The notes: a model not told the origin generated them from the letters alone. Positions 8,217 through 16,632 are shown, numbered from the stretch's first letter. The stretch is 64,000 bases of DNA from Ancylomarina sp. 16SWW S1-10-2 (GCF_009669305.1 NZ_SADB01000007.1:1-64000), one strand, 5' to 3'. Made by a program: numbers and translations.

Positions 8217-9482
8217 TTAACTCAATTCAATAAGTGTAATCTCTGGTGGCATACCTATTCTGCCAGGGAAACCAATATAACCAAAGCCACGATTCACATA
8301 TAAAAATTGTTTACCTACGTTATATAAACCGCCCCAACGAGGGTATTTGTATTGAACAGGGCTCCATTTAATACCAGCTCGTTCTATTCCAAATTGCATA
8401 CCGTGTGTATGACCTGCAAAAGTAAGATCAACATCTGTATCTAGTACTTTTGCATCCCAATGCGATGGATCATGACTCATCAGTAATTTGAAAGCTAAAT
8501 CTTCATTACCATTCATAGCTAAATCTAAATCACCATGTTGAGGGAAAGGAGGTTTACCCCAATTTTCAACGCCAATTAAGGCGATTTCATCTTCATCAAT
8601 TTTAAGTCGTTCAGTTTCATTTAAGAGTAACTTAAAACCAATGTTTTGGTGAAAATCTTTAATCTTTTTTAGGTTATCTGCTTTAGCTTTGGCTGATGGC
8701 CAATGTGAATAATCGCCATAGTCATGGTTACCTAATATGGAGTATTTTCCCATTTTTGCATTCATCTTGCTAAGCACAGGTGCCCAACCTTCGGTTTCTT
8801 CAGCAAAGTTATTTACCAAATCTCCTGTAAATAGAATAATGTCAGGTTTTTGTTCATTTATGAGCTCTATTGCCTTTTCAATTTTTTCGTAGTTTTTATT
8901 AAAACTGCCTAAGTGCATATCTGAAATTTGAACAATTCTTAATCCTCGAAAAGCCTTTGGTAGATTTGGAAAGTGTAGACTTTCCTGCATAATACGGAAA
9001 TTGAATTTCCCCTTAGTCACACCATAAAGTATTGAGGCAAAAGGAATGGCCGCAAGCATTAATCCCATTTGATATAAAAATTCGGATCGTTCCATTTTTC
9101 TTTTCGATTTTGATTCTAACTTATTTTCCTTCTCCATCATAGTAAATAGGCCAATGAGCCAACTTACTGCTTTCTGCACATCCCTAAGTAATACGAAAAA
9201 AACAAGAACAAATTTAGGGACATAAAACAGAGCGAAGCCTGCAGTTAAATATCCAACATAAACATACGTTTCTGCTTTTTGCACATATTCAATTCTTAAA
9301 AAGAATAAAACAAATGCCGCAAACATAATTATTGATATCGACCAATAGAAAATCTTTAGTACTTTTCTAATCAATAGATTTTGAAATTTATTGATGAGTG
9401 GCTTTAGGCCTCTGTATGTATATAAATCCACAATTAACATGAAAATTAAAAGTGGAATAATTAAAAAGGCGCTAGCTTTCAT
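8217..9482 (-). CDS. Membrane-anchored metallophosphoesterase, second copy
   Basis: 421 residues. Four or five hydrophobic helices in the first ~160 residues, then a calcineurin-like domain with Q-I-S-D-M-H-L-G, T-G-D-L-V, G-N-H-D-Y-G-D, M-S-H-D-P and G-H-T-H-G, so all metal ligands are present. Same architecture as the enzyme at 2553-3710 but only distantly similar. The family includes UDP-diacylglucosamine pyrophosphatase-like and general phosphodiesterases; I cannot assign a substrate. Confidence 0.85.
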   Translation of the reverse strand: MKASAFLIIPLLIFMLIVDLYTYRGLKPLINKFQNLLIRKVLKIFYWSISIIMFAAFVLFFLRIEYVQKAETYVYVGYLTAGFALFYVPKFVLVFFVLLRDVQKAVSWLIGLFTMMEKENKLESKSKRKMERSEFLYQMGLMLAAIPFASILYGVTKGKFNFRIMQESLHFPNLPKAFRGLRIVQISDMHLGSFNKNYEKIEKAIELINEQKPDIILFTGDLVNNFAEETEGWAPVLSKMNAKMGKYSILGNHDYGDYSHWPSAKAKADNLKKIKDFHQNIGFKLLLNETERLKIDEDEIALIGVENWGKPPFPQHGDLDLAMNGNEDLAFKLLMSHDPSHWDAKVLDTDVDLTFAGHTHGMQFGIERAGIKWSPVQYKYPRWGGLYNVGKQFLYVNRGFGYIGFPGRIGMPPEITLIELS

Positions 9483-9726
9483 AGTCTAATCTGAATTTAA
9501 TAATTGGATCAAAGATAAACATTTTTCTTACTTATTGATTTGGTCATCAATTGCTTTCGTTATTTTTTGAAAAAATTATTCAATCTTTTATTTTAAACAA
9601 GTCTAGCTTTTGTTTGATTATGACAACATAATCTCAAATTAAACTGAAATTATTATACTGAAATAGGTGTACCTTGTTTATTAGATATTCTAGGTTTTCA
9701 CTAGCCATTCCGAAAGAACATTGAAT

Positions 9727-9913
9727 AGGAGTGGAGAACTGTGGCAATGCATAACGATACGAAGTCTATTTTAACGATATCGTAATGTAGAACGATAAAA
9801 AGTCTCCTTTTTTTATTCATAAATACCAAGACCTATTTATTCTGCTATTGATAATAATTTTAAAAAGTATTTTACAGTATTAATCTATGATGTTTAGTTT
9901 GAATTTGTAATTT
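9727..9913 (+). repeat. Diverged non-coding repeat, copy 1 (upstream of the lipid/photo-repair operon)
   Basis: Aligns along its length with 16267-16450 in the same orientation. Shared blocks include CGAAGTCTATTTTA / CGAAGTCCATTTTA, ATAAATACCAAGACCTATTTA / ACAAATACCAAAACTTATTTA (first 20 bases compared), TATTTTACAGTATT and TATGATGTTTA-TTTGAA. No reading frame is conserved. A hairpin AGGACTTATAATTAGTCCT follows at about 9916-9934. The remaining part of 9483-10175 is AT-rich with no gene. Confidence 0.7.
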
Positions 9914-10067
9914 CAGGACTTATAATTAGTCCTGTTTTTCAAAATAGAGTGCATGTTTTATTAGAAATAGGTAGAAAAGTCAGCGAAATATCAAGGATTT
10001 GTGATAATGAATGCTTAAATTTAAGAGCATAGCGTCCGATAAATACATGACATGAATATTTGGTTAA

Positions 10068-10077
10068 TGTGATCACA
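10068..10077. promoter_or_regulatory. Perfect 10-bp palindrome upstream of the lipocalin gene
   Basis: TGTGATCACA lies ~100 bp before the first gene of the operon. It resembles two CRP-type half sites without the usual 6-bp spacer, so it is a possible regulator site only. Confidence 0.3.
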
Positions 10078-10175
10078 GATAGTAATACTTAATACATTGT
10101 TATTCAGTTTATTTGTTGATAGGCTTAAAGTGGAAATAACAAAATTGGTATTATAAATTATATAAGAACTTAGGA

Positions 10176-10730
10176 ATGGGTAAAAAGACAAGTAACTTTT
10201 TAATTGTTGTTGGTTTACTAATTTTTGGTATTGTCTTCAATAGTTTTAATAGTCCAAAATCGATGATTGATAAAACGGTAGTTAAAGAGTTAGATATTGA
10301 AAAATACTTGGGTACCTGGTATGAAATTGCTCGTTACGATCATCGTTTTGAACGAGGAATGGTTGGTGTTACAGCTGATTACTCGATGCGCGACGATGGG
10401 AAAATAAAGGTGCTTAATAGTGGTTACAAGGATAGTTTATCGGGTGAATTTTCTGAAGCCATTGGAAAAGCAAAGATTCCAGATCCCGAAAATGAACCTG
10501 GAAAGTTAAAGGTATCCTTCTTTTGGATTTTTTATGGAGACTATTATGTTTTGGAACTCGATGAAAATTACCAATGGGCCGTAATTGGTAGTCGTTCTGA
10601 TAAGTATTTATGGATACTAAATAGAACACCACAAATAGACAAAGATTTGTACGATACACTTCTTCTTAATCTGGAAAAACGAGGATACGATGTATCAAAA
10701 CTGATAAAAGTAGAGCAAAAAAAAATGTAA
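10176..10730 (+). CDS. Lipocalin family protein (Blc-like), membrane-anchored
   Basis: 184 residues. An N-terminal hydrophobic helix (residues ~7-24) would target it to the envelope; no lipobox Cys is visible. Then the lipocalin signature Y-L-G-T-W-Y-E-I-A-R-Y-D-x-R-F-E-R-G and the later strands Y-Y-V-L-E-L-D and W-I-L-N-R-T-P, as in bacterial Blc. Blc-type lipocalins bind lysophospholipids and fatty acids and are induced by envelope stress. First gene of an eight-gene run with short gaps or overlaps, which links it to lipid repair. Confidence 0.88.
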   Translation: MGKKTSNFLIVVGLLIFGIVFNSFNSPKSMIDKTVVKELDIEKYLGTWYEIARYDHRFERGMVGVTADYSMRDDGKIKVLNSGYKDSLSGEFSEAIGKAKIPDPENEPGKLKVSFFWIFYGDYYVLELDENYQWAVIGSRSDKYLWILNRTPQIDKDLYDTLLLNLEKRGYDVSKLIKVEQKKM

Positions 10731-10753
10731 AATCGAATACTAAAAAATAGCTT

Positions 10754-11161
10754 ATGCATATTAAAAGTATTTTAATTAATTACGTTTTAACTTTCATTTT
10801 TTTCCTAATTATAGACATGGCATGGTTGGGATTAATTGCCAAAAATGTGTATCAAAAATATTTGGGCGATTTTTTGAGTGAAAAAGTTAACTGGACTGCT
10901 GCATTTATTTTCTATCTGATTTATGTTTTAGGAATATCCATTTTTGCCATTTATCCGTCGGTTCATAAAGATTCGGCTTTAAGTGCTATTTTTTTGGGAG
11001 CCTTGTTCGGATTTTTTGCCTATGCCACATACGATTTAACAAATTTAGCAACACTCAAAGGTTGGCCACTACCTATTGTATTTATCGATATTGCTTGGGG
11101 AATTGTATTAACAGCAACGGTAAGTTTATTTGGTTATTATATGGTAAAGTTTATTGGTTAA
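10754..11161 (+). CDS. DUF2177 family membrane protein
   Basis: 135 residues with four membrane helices. D-M-A-W-L-G-L-I near residue 20 and Y-A-T-Y-D-L-T-N-L-A-T-L-K-G-W-P in the third helix region are the DUF2177 signatures. Biochemical function is unknown. In Proteobacteria this family sits in clusters induced by light or singlet oxygen together with photolyase, Cfa, lipocalin, DUF1295 and SRPBCC genes. Here it lies 23 bp after the lipocalin and 19 bp before the FakA-FakB fusion. Confidence 0.85.
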   Translation: MHIKSILINYVLTFIFFLIIDMAWLGLIAKNVYQKYLGDFLSEKVNWTAAFIFYLIYVLGISIFAIYPSVHKDSALSAIFLGALFGFFAYATYDLTNLATLKGWPLPIVFIDIAWGIVLTATVSLFGYYMVKFIG

Positions 11162-11180
11162 TTTTCAATTATATTTAAAT

Positions 11181-12980
11181 ATGAATGCATTATCTGAACA
11201 AGCAATCAATGGGAAAATCCTTTATTATGGATTTATTGCCGGAAGCCTACAAGTTTTACAAAATCAGGTAGAACTTAATCGGATAAATGTGTTTCCGGTA
11301 CGTGATAAAGATACTGGCTCAAACCTTGCATCTACTATTCGTGCAGTTATCGATAATATTAAACCTCATAAATCATATAAAAAAACAATTGGGAATATTG
11401 CAGAAGCTGCTTTAATAGGAGCTCGTGGTAATTCTGGAGTTATATTTGCTCAATTCTTATATGGCTTGAGTAAGGAAACGAAGAACAAAAATGTTATCAC
11501 ACTTTATGAGTTTGCTGAAAGCGTAAAGAAATCAATTCCATATATTTATGAGGCAATAGCTAACCCTGTTGAAGGAACAATGTTAACCGTTATTCGTGAT
11601 TGGTCCGATTTTTTAAGTAGTAAAAAAGAAGGCTTATACGATTTTCAGAAAGTGATTGTTGAATCGATTGACGTTTTAGAAAAATCATTAAATGAAACAA
11701 CTTCGAAACTTAAAGCTCTAAAGAAGTTTGGCTTTGTTGATGCTGGTGCCAAGGGATTCGTCTTTTTTATAAAAGGCGTTATCGAATTTATAAAAGATAG
11801 AAATATAAGGAATCTTGCTTTAGGTGAAATTGAAAACGTGTCGCTTATTCATACCGAAGAATCTTTGGATGAGGAAATCACTTTCCGCTATTGTACCGAG
11901 GCTATTATAAAAAATCTACAAGTTAAAACTGATTTATTAAAGCAAATTTTAGTGAAAGATGGTGATTCTGTTGTTGTGGCAGGTTCCGAAAACACCTGTC
12001 GAATTCATATTCATACCAATCATCCGGCTCAACTTTTTGATAAGCTTAAAGATATTGGAACAATTACCTTTCAGAAAGTTGACGATATGCAGCGTCAGCA
12101 AGAAGTGGCAAATAAAAGGAAATGGAATATTGCATTGGTGACAGATTCTACCTGTGATTTATCTCAAGATTTGATTGATTTCTATCAGATTAATATTGTG
12201 CCTTTAAACTTAAATTTTGGGGATAATCATTATCTCGATAAAATAACCTTACAGCCAGAACAGTTCTATAATTTGCTCGATAGTAGTCAGGAATTCCCCA
12301 ATACATCGCAGATTAACGAACGTACTTTTACCAATTTGTATTCGCAGTTAGCTTCGCATTATGATGCAATTATTTCGGTGCATCTCACATCGCAGTTTAG
12401 CGGAACCTTTGCAAACAGTGTTAAGGCAGGTCAACGCATCGAGAATGAATTTAAAAAGCCAGTTTATAATATAGATTCTAAAAACCTATCGGGAGCACTG
12501 GGTTTACTTGTTCTTAAAGCAGCACAAAGTATAGAGGCTGGTAAAACGGCTGAATCTATTGTGGAATCGATAAAAACGGATATTTCCAACACCAAAATAT
12601 TTGTGAGTGTTAAAGAGTTAAAGTACATGATAAAAGGTGGGAGAGTCTCTAAACCTGCCGGATTTATTGCCAATGCATTGGGGATTAACCCCGTTATATC
12701 GATGGATGAAGAGGGAAAATCACTCTTGTTTGGAAAGACCTTTAGTCAGAAAGCAAGCCTGAAAAAGATATTTAAACATATCGAAAAAATTGGTCGTGGA
12801 AAGTCACTATGGAATTATATTGTTTTGCATGCACATAATCCGGATGGAGCAAAAACTGCTGAATTAAAGATGTTGGAAATTACAGGTAAGAAACCCGTGT
12901 CGGTGGTTGATATATCGCCCGTAATAGGTATGCATGCCGGTAATGGAGCCATTGCAATTTCATTGTTGTTTCAAAATTAA
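11181..12980 (+). CDS. Fused fatty acid kinase FakA-FakB (DAK2 + DegV)
   Basis: 599 residues from the ATG at 11181 (a TTG at 11154 inside the previous gene is less likely). Residues 1-~200: DAK2 kinase domain with N-V-F-P-V-R-D-K-D-T-G-S-N, G-A-R-G-N-S-G-V-I and P-V-E-G-T-M-L-T-V. Middle ~200-312: FakA C-terminal region with Y-C-T-E and I-H-I-H-T-N. From ~315: a complete DegV/FakB domain with V-T-D-S-T-C-D-L, T-S-Q, S-G-T and the terminal G-M-H-A-G-N-G-A-I-A. FakB presents a fatty acid and FakA phosphorylates it to acyl-phosphate. In Firmicutes these are separate proteins; here they are one chain, four genes upstream of plsY, whose substrate is acyl-phosphate. Confidence 0.9.
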   Translation: MNALSEQAINGKILYYGFIAGSLQVLQNQVELNRINVFPVRDKDTGSNLASTIRAVIDNIKPHKSYKKTIGNIAEAALIGARGNSGVIFAQFLYGLSKETKNKNVITLYEFAESVKKSIPYIYEAIANPVEGTMLTVIRDWSDFLSSKKEGLYDFQKVIVESIDVLEKSLNETTSKLKALKKFGFVDAGAKGFVFFIKGVIEFIKDRNIRNLALGEIENVSLIHTEESLDEEITFRYCTEAIIKNLQVKTDLLKQILVKDGDSVVVAGSENTCRIHIHTNHPAQLFDKLKDIGTITFQKVDDMQRQQEVANKRKWNIALVTDSTCDLSQDLIDFYQINIVPLNLNFGDNHYLDKITLQPEQFYNLLDSSQEFPNTSQINERTFTNLYSQLASHYDAIISVHLTSQFSGTFANSVKAGQRIENEFKKPVYNIDSKNLSGALGLLVLKAAQSIEAGKTAESIVESIKTDISNTKIFVSVKELKYMIKGGRVSKPAGFIANALGINPVISMDEEGKSLLFGKTFSQKASLKKIFKHIEKIGRGKSLWNYIVLHAHNPDGAKTAELKMLEITGKKPVSVVDISPVIGMHAGNGAIAISLLFQN

Positions 12981-12990
12981 AATCTGGCCT

Positions 12991-13767
12991 ATGCTAACTT
13001 TATTTTTACATGCTCTGTTAATCATTTTTGTGCTCGTAAGCCTAATTTGGGTGTTAAGCGTCATCATTACTAATGTTAGTATTGTTGATATATTTTGGGG
13101 AATGGGATTTGTAATTATAAATGCCGTCTACTTTTATAGTTCTGGAGATTTTTCTTCGCGTAAAATACTCTTATTGGCTTTGGTTAGTTTATGGGGATTA
13201 CGGCTTTCTATCTATCTCGCATGGCGAAATATAGGTAAAGGAGAAGATTTCCGCTACCAAGAATTTAGGCGAAATTATGGAGCAAAGCGATATTGGTGGT
13301 ATAGTTATTTTCAGGTTTTTTTGTTGCAAGCTGGCTTAATGATGCTTGTCTCGCTACCTTTATTGGGTGTGCATTCACAAACCAATTTTAATGGTTTAAA
13401 CGTGTTGGATTATCTGGGAGTTCTTGTTTTTATTATTGGCTTTGTTTTTGAAGCAGGTGGTGATTATCAATTGGCAAAATTCAAGAATAATCCGAACAAT
13501 AAAGGCAGCGTTTTAAATACCGGTTTTTGGAAATATACACGACATCCCAATTATTTTGGAGATACTGCTGTTTGGTGGTCATTTGGTATTTTTAGTTTAG
13601 CTGCTGGCAGTTATTGGACATTTATAGGTGCAATTTTTATGACGCTTTTAATTATTAAAGTTTCAGGAGTTGCATTGCTCGAAAAGACACTGAATAAAGA
13701 TAAGCCTCAATATCATGAATACATTCAAAAAACGAATTCCTTTTTGCCCTGGTTTCCTAAAAAGTAA
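12991..13767 (+). CDS. DUF1295 membrane protein (steroid 5-alpha-reductase-like fold)
   Basis: 258 residues from the ATG at 12991, 10 bp after fakAB. Six or seven membrane helices, with the C-terminal signature Y-T-R-H-P-N-Y-F-G-D (residues ~180) and E-K-T-L ... Y-x2-Y-I-x-K-T-x-x-F-x-P-W-F-P, which define DUF1295. The fold resembles isoprenylcysteine methyltransferase and steroid reductases and probably uses NADPH or SAM on a membrane lipid; the reaction is unknown. A recurrent partner of DUF2177, lipocalin and SRPBCC genes in light-stress clusters. Confidence 0.85.
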   Translation: MLTLFLHALLIIFVLVSLIWVLSVIITNVSIVDIFWGMGFVIINAVYFYSSGDFSSRKILLLALVSLWGLRLSIYLAWRNIGKGEDFRYQEFRRNYGAKRYWWYSYFQVFLLQAGLMMLVSLPLLGVHSQTNFNGLNVLDYLGVLVFIIGFVFEAGGDYQLAKFKNNPNNKGSVLNTGFWKYTRHPNYFGDTAVWWSFGIFSLAAGSYWTFIGAIFMTLLIIKVSGVALLEKTLNKDKPQYHEYIQKTNSFLPWFPKK

Positions 13768-13772
13768 AGAAG

Positions 13773-14513
13773 ATGGATTTTATAACTAAAAATATATGGT
13801 TGATTCTTTTTGTTGTGTGGGGTTTACCCTTAGGCTTTTACCGCAGCAAGTTTCGAAAGATTATTTACCAAACCGACAGTTGGGTTATCAACATTAAACC
13901 CGTATTTTGGAAAGAAATTAAAGGCTTATTTAAAAATATTTATCCAGATAATATGAAATACAAAAAGTTCAGAAATTTTTACTCGCTATACTTATTGGGT
14001 TACTTCATTTTATTTATTTTTTATTTGAATTTTCATACAAATGCTCAAACAATGGAAAAAATCGATATAGGGAGTACGGTTCCCAATTTTGAATTACAAG
14101 ACCAAAATGGACAAAATTTTCAACTCGAATCTGTTTTGGGCAAAAAAAATATGGTTATCTATTTTTATCCTAAAGATGATACGCCAGGTTGTACTAAAGA
14201 AGCTTGTGCTTTTCGAGATCAGTTTGAAGTGTTTAAAGACACAGATGCTGTAATTGTTGGAATAAGTGCACAGTCGGTAGAGAGTCATCTTAATTTTGCG
14301 AAAAAACATCGCTTAAACTTTACGCTATTGAGCGATACAGGCAATAAAGTTCGTAAGTTATTTGGCGTACCGAGCAATCTCTTTGGATTAATATCAGGCA
14401 GAGTAACCTATGTTGTCAATAAAGAAGGGAAGGTTATATATATGTTTAACTCGCAAACACAAGCGGAGAAACATGTTGATGAGGCATTACGTATTTTACA
14501 GGAAATACAATGA
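13773..14513 (+). CDS. Membrane-tethered BCP-type peroxiredoxin
   Basis: 246 residues. The first ~92 contain two hydrophobic segments (residues ~7-22 and ~72-90) with a basic, aromatic loop between. From ~94 on it is a thioredoxin-peroxidase of the BCP/PrxQ class: I-Y-F-Y-P-K-D-D-T-P-G-C140-T-K-E-A-C145, the peroxidatic and resolving Cys five apart. PrxQ enzymes reduce lipid and alkyl hydroperoxides with thioredoxin. A membrane anchor would put it next to peroxidised lipid, but the topology (cytoplasmic or periplasmic) is not clear. Starts 5 bp after DUF1295 and overlaps plsY by 4 bp. Confidence 0.85.
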   Translation: MDFITKNIWLILFVVWGLPLGFYRSKFRKIIYQTDSWVINIKPVFWKEIKGLFKNIYPDNMKYKKFRNFYSLYLLGYFILFIFYLNFHTNAQTMEKIDIGSTVPNFELQDQNGQNFQLESVLGKKNMVIYFYPKDDTPGCTKEACAFRDQFEVFKDTDAVIVGISAQSVESHLNFAKKHRLNFTLLSDTGNKVRKLFGVPSNLFGLISGRVTYVVNKEGKVIYMFNSQTQAEKHVDEALRILQEIQ

Positions 14514-15103
14514 CTTTAGAACTTAAAATAGTATTGTTAGTACTAACTTATTTATTGGGTTCAATTCCATTTGGCTATCTTTTGATTAAATTCTCTACCG
14601 GGAAAAATATACTGAAGCATGGAAGCGGTAATATTGGATCTACTAATGTGAGACGTGTTGCAGGTAAAAAGATGTCAATTGTAACGCAACTTTTAGATAT
14701 GCTAAAAGGACTTATTCCTGTTGCTCTGTTTTTGACTTTTAGCACTTCTTTAGCGAATCCTAATTTCATTTTCATGCTTGCTTTAGTAGCCATTATTGGG
14801 CATGATTTCAGCCTCTTTTTAAAGTTTAAAGGAGGTAAAGGTGTCAATACAACATTGGGAGCTTCCGTTTTAATTGCTCCTTATTCAGTCTTTATATCGG
14901 TAGCCATATATTTTATAGTAAAATGGCGTTTTAAATACGTTTCAATGGGCTCAATTGCCTTGGCTATTGCCATGCCCATAGTCGAACTGATATTACATGA
15001 AATAACACCTACATTTTTTTACTTGGCTTTTAGTTCGGTCCTAATTATACTTAGGCATCAAAAAAACATGATCCGATTACTTAATGGAACAGAATCCTGT
15101 TAA
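14510..15103 (+). CDS. plsY: Acyl-phosphate:glycerol-3-phosphate acyltransferase PlsY
   Basis: 197 residues, five to six membrane helices. The PlsY motifs are all present: G-S-I-P-F-G-Y, H-G-S-G-N-I-G-S-T-N-V-R-R-V-A-G, and G-H-D-F-S-L-F-L-K-F-K-G-G-K-G-V-N-T. PlsY moves an acyl group from acyl-phosphate to the sn-1 position of glycerol-3-phosphate at the inner membrane. ATGA overlap with the peroxiredoxin gene implies coupled translation. Its substrate is the product of the FakA-FakB fusion in the same operon. Confidence 0.92.
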   Translation: MTLELKIVLLVLTYLLGSIPFGYLLIKFSTGKNILKHGSGNIGSTNVRRVAGKKMSIVTQLLDMLKGLIPVALFLTFSTSLANPNFIFMLALVAIIGHDFSLFLKFKGGKGVNTTLGASVLIAPYSVFISVAIYFIVKWRFKYVSMGSIALAIAMPIVELILHEITPTFFYLAFSSVLIILRHQKNMIRLLNGTESC

Positions 15104-15131
15104 CAATATTGATTATTAAAAACACTCTAAT

Positions 15132-15593
15132 ATGGCTTTTTATCAATTTCAGAGAGAACAAGTTCTGAATACTTCTATTGAAGCATTATGGGATTTTATT
15201 TCTTCTCCACAAAACTTGAAAAAAATTACACCCGATTACATGGGTTTTGATATCAGCTCTAAAGACCTACCTGGAAAAATATACCAAGGAATGATTATTA
15301 GTTACATTGTGAAGCCCGTTTTTGGCATTGAAACAAATTGGGTGACTGAAATAACACATGTAAAAGAAAAGGAATACTTTGTTGATGAACAAAGAGTTGG
15401 GCCGTATTCAATGTGGCATCATCAGCATATTATTAAGCAGCAAGGTGATAAGGTATTAATGAAAGACATCATTAGTTATGTTCCGCCATTTGGGTTTTTG
15501 GGTAGCATTGCCAACGAGTTGATGATTAAAAACAAATTGAACGAAATCTTCGATTATAGAACCACAATACTTGAAAAAATATTTCCACAATGA
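15132..15593 (+). CDS. SRPBCC family ligand-binding protein
   Basis: 153 residues of START/Bet v 1-like fold: Q-V-L-N-T-S-I-E-A-L-W-D-F-I-S-S-P-Q-N-L at the start, V-G-P-Y-S-M-W-H-H-Q-H in the middle and a long C-terminal helix with a bulky hydrophobic patch. Proteins of this subgroup, often labelled cell-division inhibitors, lie beside photolyase, lipocalin and DUF1295 genes. Ligand unknown, probably a hydrophobic molecule. Overlaps the next gene by 4 bp. Confidence 0.82.
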   Translation: MAFYQFQREQVLNTSIEALWDFISSPQNLKKITPDYMGFDISSKDLPGKIYQGMIISYIVKPVFGIETNWVTEITHVKEKEYFVDEQRVGPYSMWHHQHIIKQQGDKVLMKDIISYVPPFGFLGSIANELMIKNKLNEIFDYRTTILEKIFPQ

Positions 15594-16018
15594 GAATCTG
15601 GTCACTTCATCCAAAATATCTCGATGCAAAAGGCTTAGTAGCTCTTTGGCGCGAAACACTGCTTGCAAAAAATGTTTTGCAGGGCAATACAAAGGGCTAT
15701 AAAAACCATCCGCAACTTATTCGTTTTAAAGCTACAGATAATCCCCTTGATAGAATTAACCAGTATTTAGCGGAAGTTTACGAAGAAGCTCTGCGGCGAA
15801 ATTATAATTTCAATAGGTCTAAAATTGATTGGCAATTTACGGCTTCTAAAATAGCTGTTACTGATGGTCAGATTCAATATGAAAAAGAACATTTGTTGAA
15901 GAAATTGGAAGTCAGAGATTTGGAGAAATTTCACATTCTATCAAAAGAAACAGTTATTGAACTTCATCCGCTTTTCCATTTAGTACAAGGTGATATCGAA
16001 GATTGGGAGATAGTGTAA
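15590..16018 (+). CDS. Pyrimidine dimer DNA glycosylase / endonuclease V family
   Basis: 142 residues beginning M-R-I-W-S-L-H-P-K-Y-L-D-A-K-G-L-V-A-L-W-R-E, with K-G-Y-K-N-H-P-Q-L-I-R-F and a R-I-N-Q-Y-L box, the pattern of the Pyr_excise family (T4 endonuclease V relatives). Those enzymes cut the glycosyl bond at UV-induced cyclobutane dimers. A direct role is inferred from family only. Last gene of the operon, overlapping the SRPBCC gene by ATGA, so a UV-lesion repair gene is translationally coupled to lipid-repair genes. Confidence 0.82.
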   Translation: MRIWSLHPKYLDAKGLVALWRETLLAKNVLQGNTKGYKNHPQLIRFKATDNPLDRINQYLAEVYEEALRRNYNFNRSKIDWQFTASKIAVTDGQIQYEKEHLLKKLEVRDLEKFHILSKETVIELHPLFHLVQGDIEDWEIV

Positions 16019-16266
16019 AGTTTCAGCTGTAAACACCTATGATTTCGTTTGGTAAACACTGCTCAATATGAACAGTGCTTGATTTAATGGGTATTTCTGT
16101 TTTTTTTATGAAGAATATTTTAATTGAAGTTCTTTTCAGAAAGAGGTTTGTTGATTCAGAAAATTTAAAACTCTATTCATATCATCTGTGTTGCCTAGTT
16201 TACTAGAACTAGGTATTTATCCGTGTTTAAAAACTTTATTAGCCTACTCTTAAAGTATTTCAACTA

Positions 16267-16450
16267 GGGTAGAGACTTGAGGTGAATAAATTCTACGAAG
16301 TCCATTTTAGATTTGTAGGAATGTCGGATGATAAAGGGGCTCACCTTTTATTTACAAATACCAAAACTTATTTACGTCAGTTACTTATAATAATCGAGTA
16401 AAATATTTTACAGTATTTATATATGATGTTTAATTTGAAATTGTAAATTT
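16267..16450 (+). repeat. Diverged non-coding repeat, copy 2 (downstream of the operon)
   Basis: Counterpart of 9727-9913, same orientation, with matching blocks in the same order (CGAAGTCCATTTTA; AAATACCAAAACTTATTTA; ATTTTACAGTATTTA; TATGATGTTTAATTTGAA). Ends just before the small frame at 16451. The rest of 16019-16266 shows no gene. Confidence 0.7.
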
Positions 16451-16606
16451 ATGAGCTGTAATGAATGTAGTTCTTGAAAATTTGGTGAAGAAGCAACAGT
16501 TGTAATTTTAGCTACTGTTTGGGACCTGAAAGTTTATTCTGGTATTGAAGTTCGTTGCATTGAGAAGCATAAAGTGTATGCTATCTGCATTCTTGGTACT
16601 TTATAA
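16451..16606 (+). pseudogene. Small frame with one in-frame TGA (decayed gene or recoding)
   Basis: From ATG 16451 the frame reads M-S-C-N-E-C-S-S, TGA at 16475, then 42 sense codons (K-F-G-E-E-A-T-V-V-I-L-A-T-V-W ...) to TAA at 16604. The second part alternates hydrophobic and polar residues as in a small beta-barrel. The simplest reading is a decayed small Cys-containing protein; I do not recognise the family. A weak hairpin (AACAGT / ACTGTT, 13-nt loop) starts 17 nt after the TGA. Confidence 0.3.
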
Positions 16607-16632
16607 TTATTAGTTTTAATAAAAACAAAACG

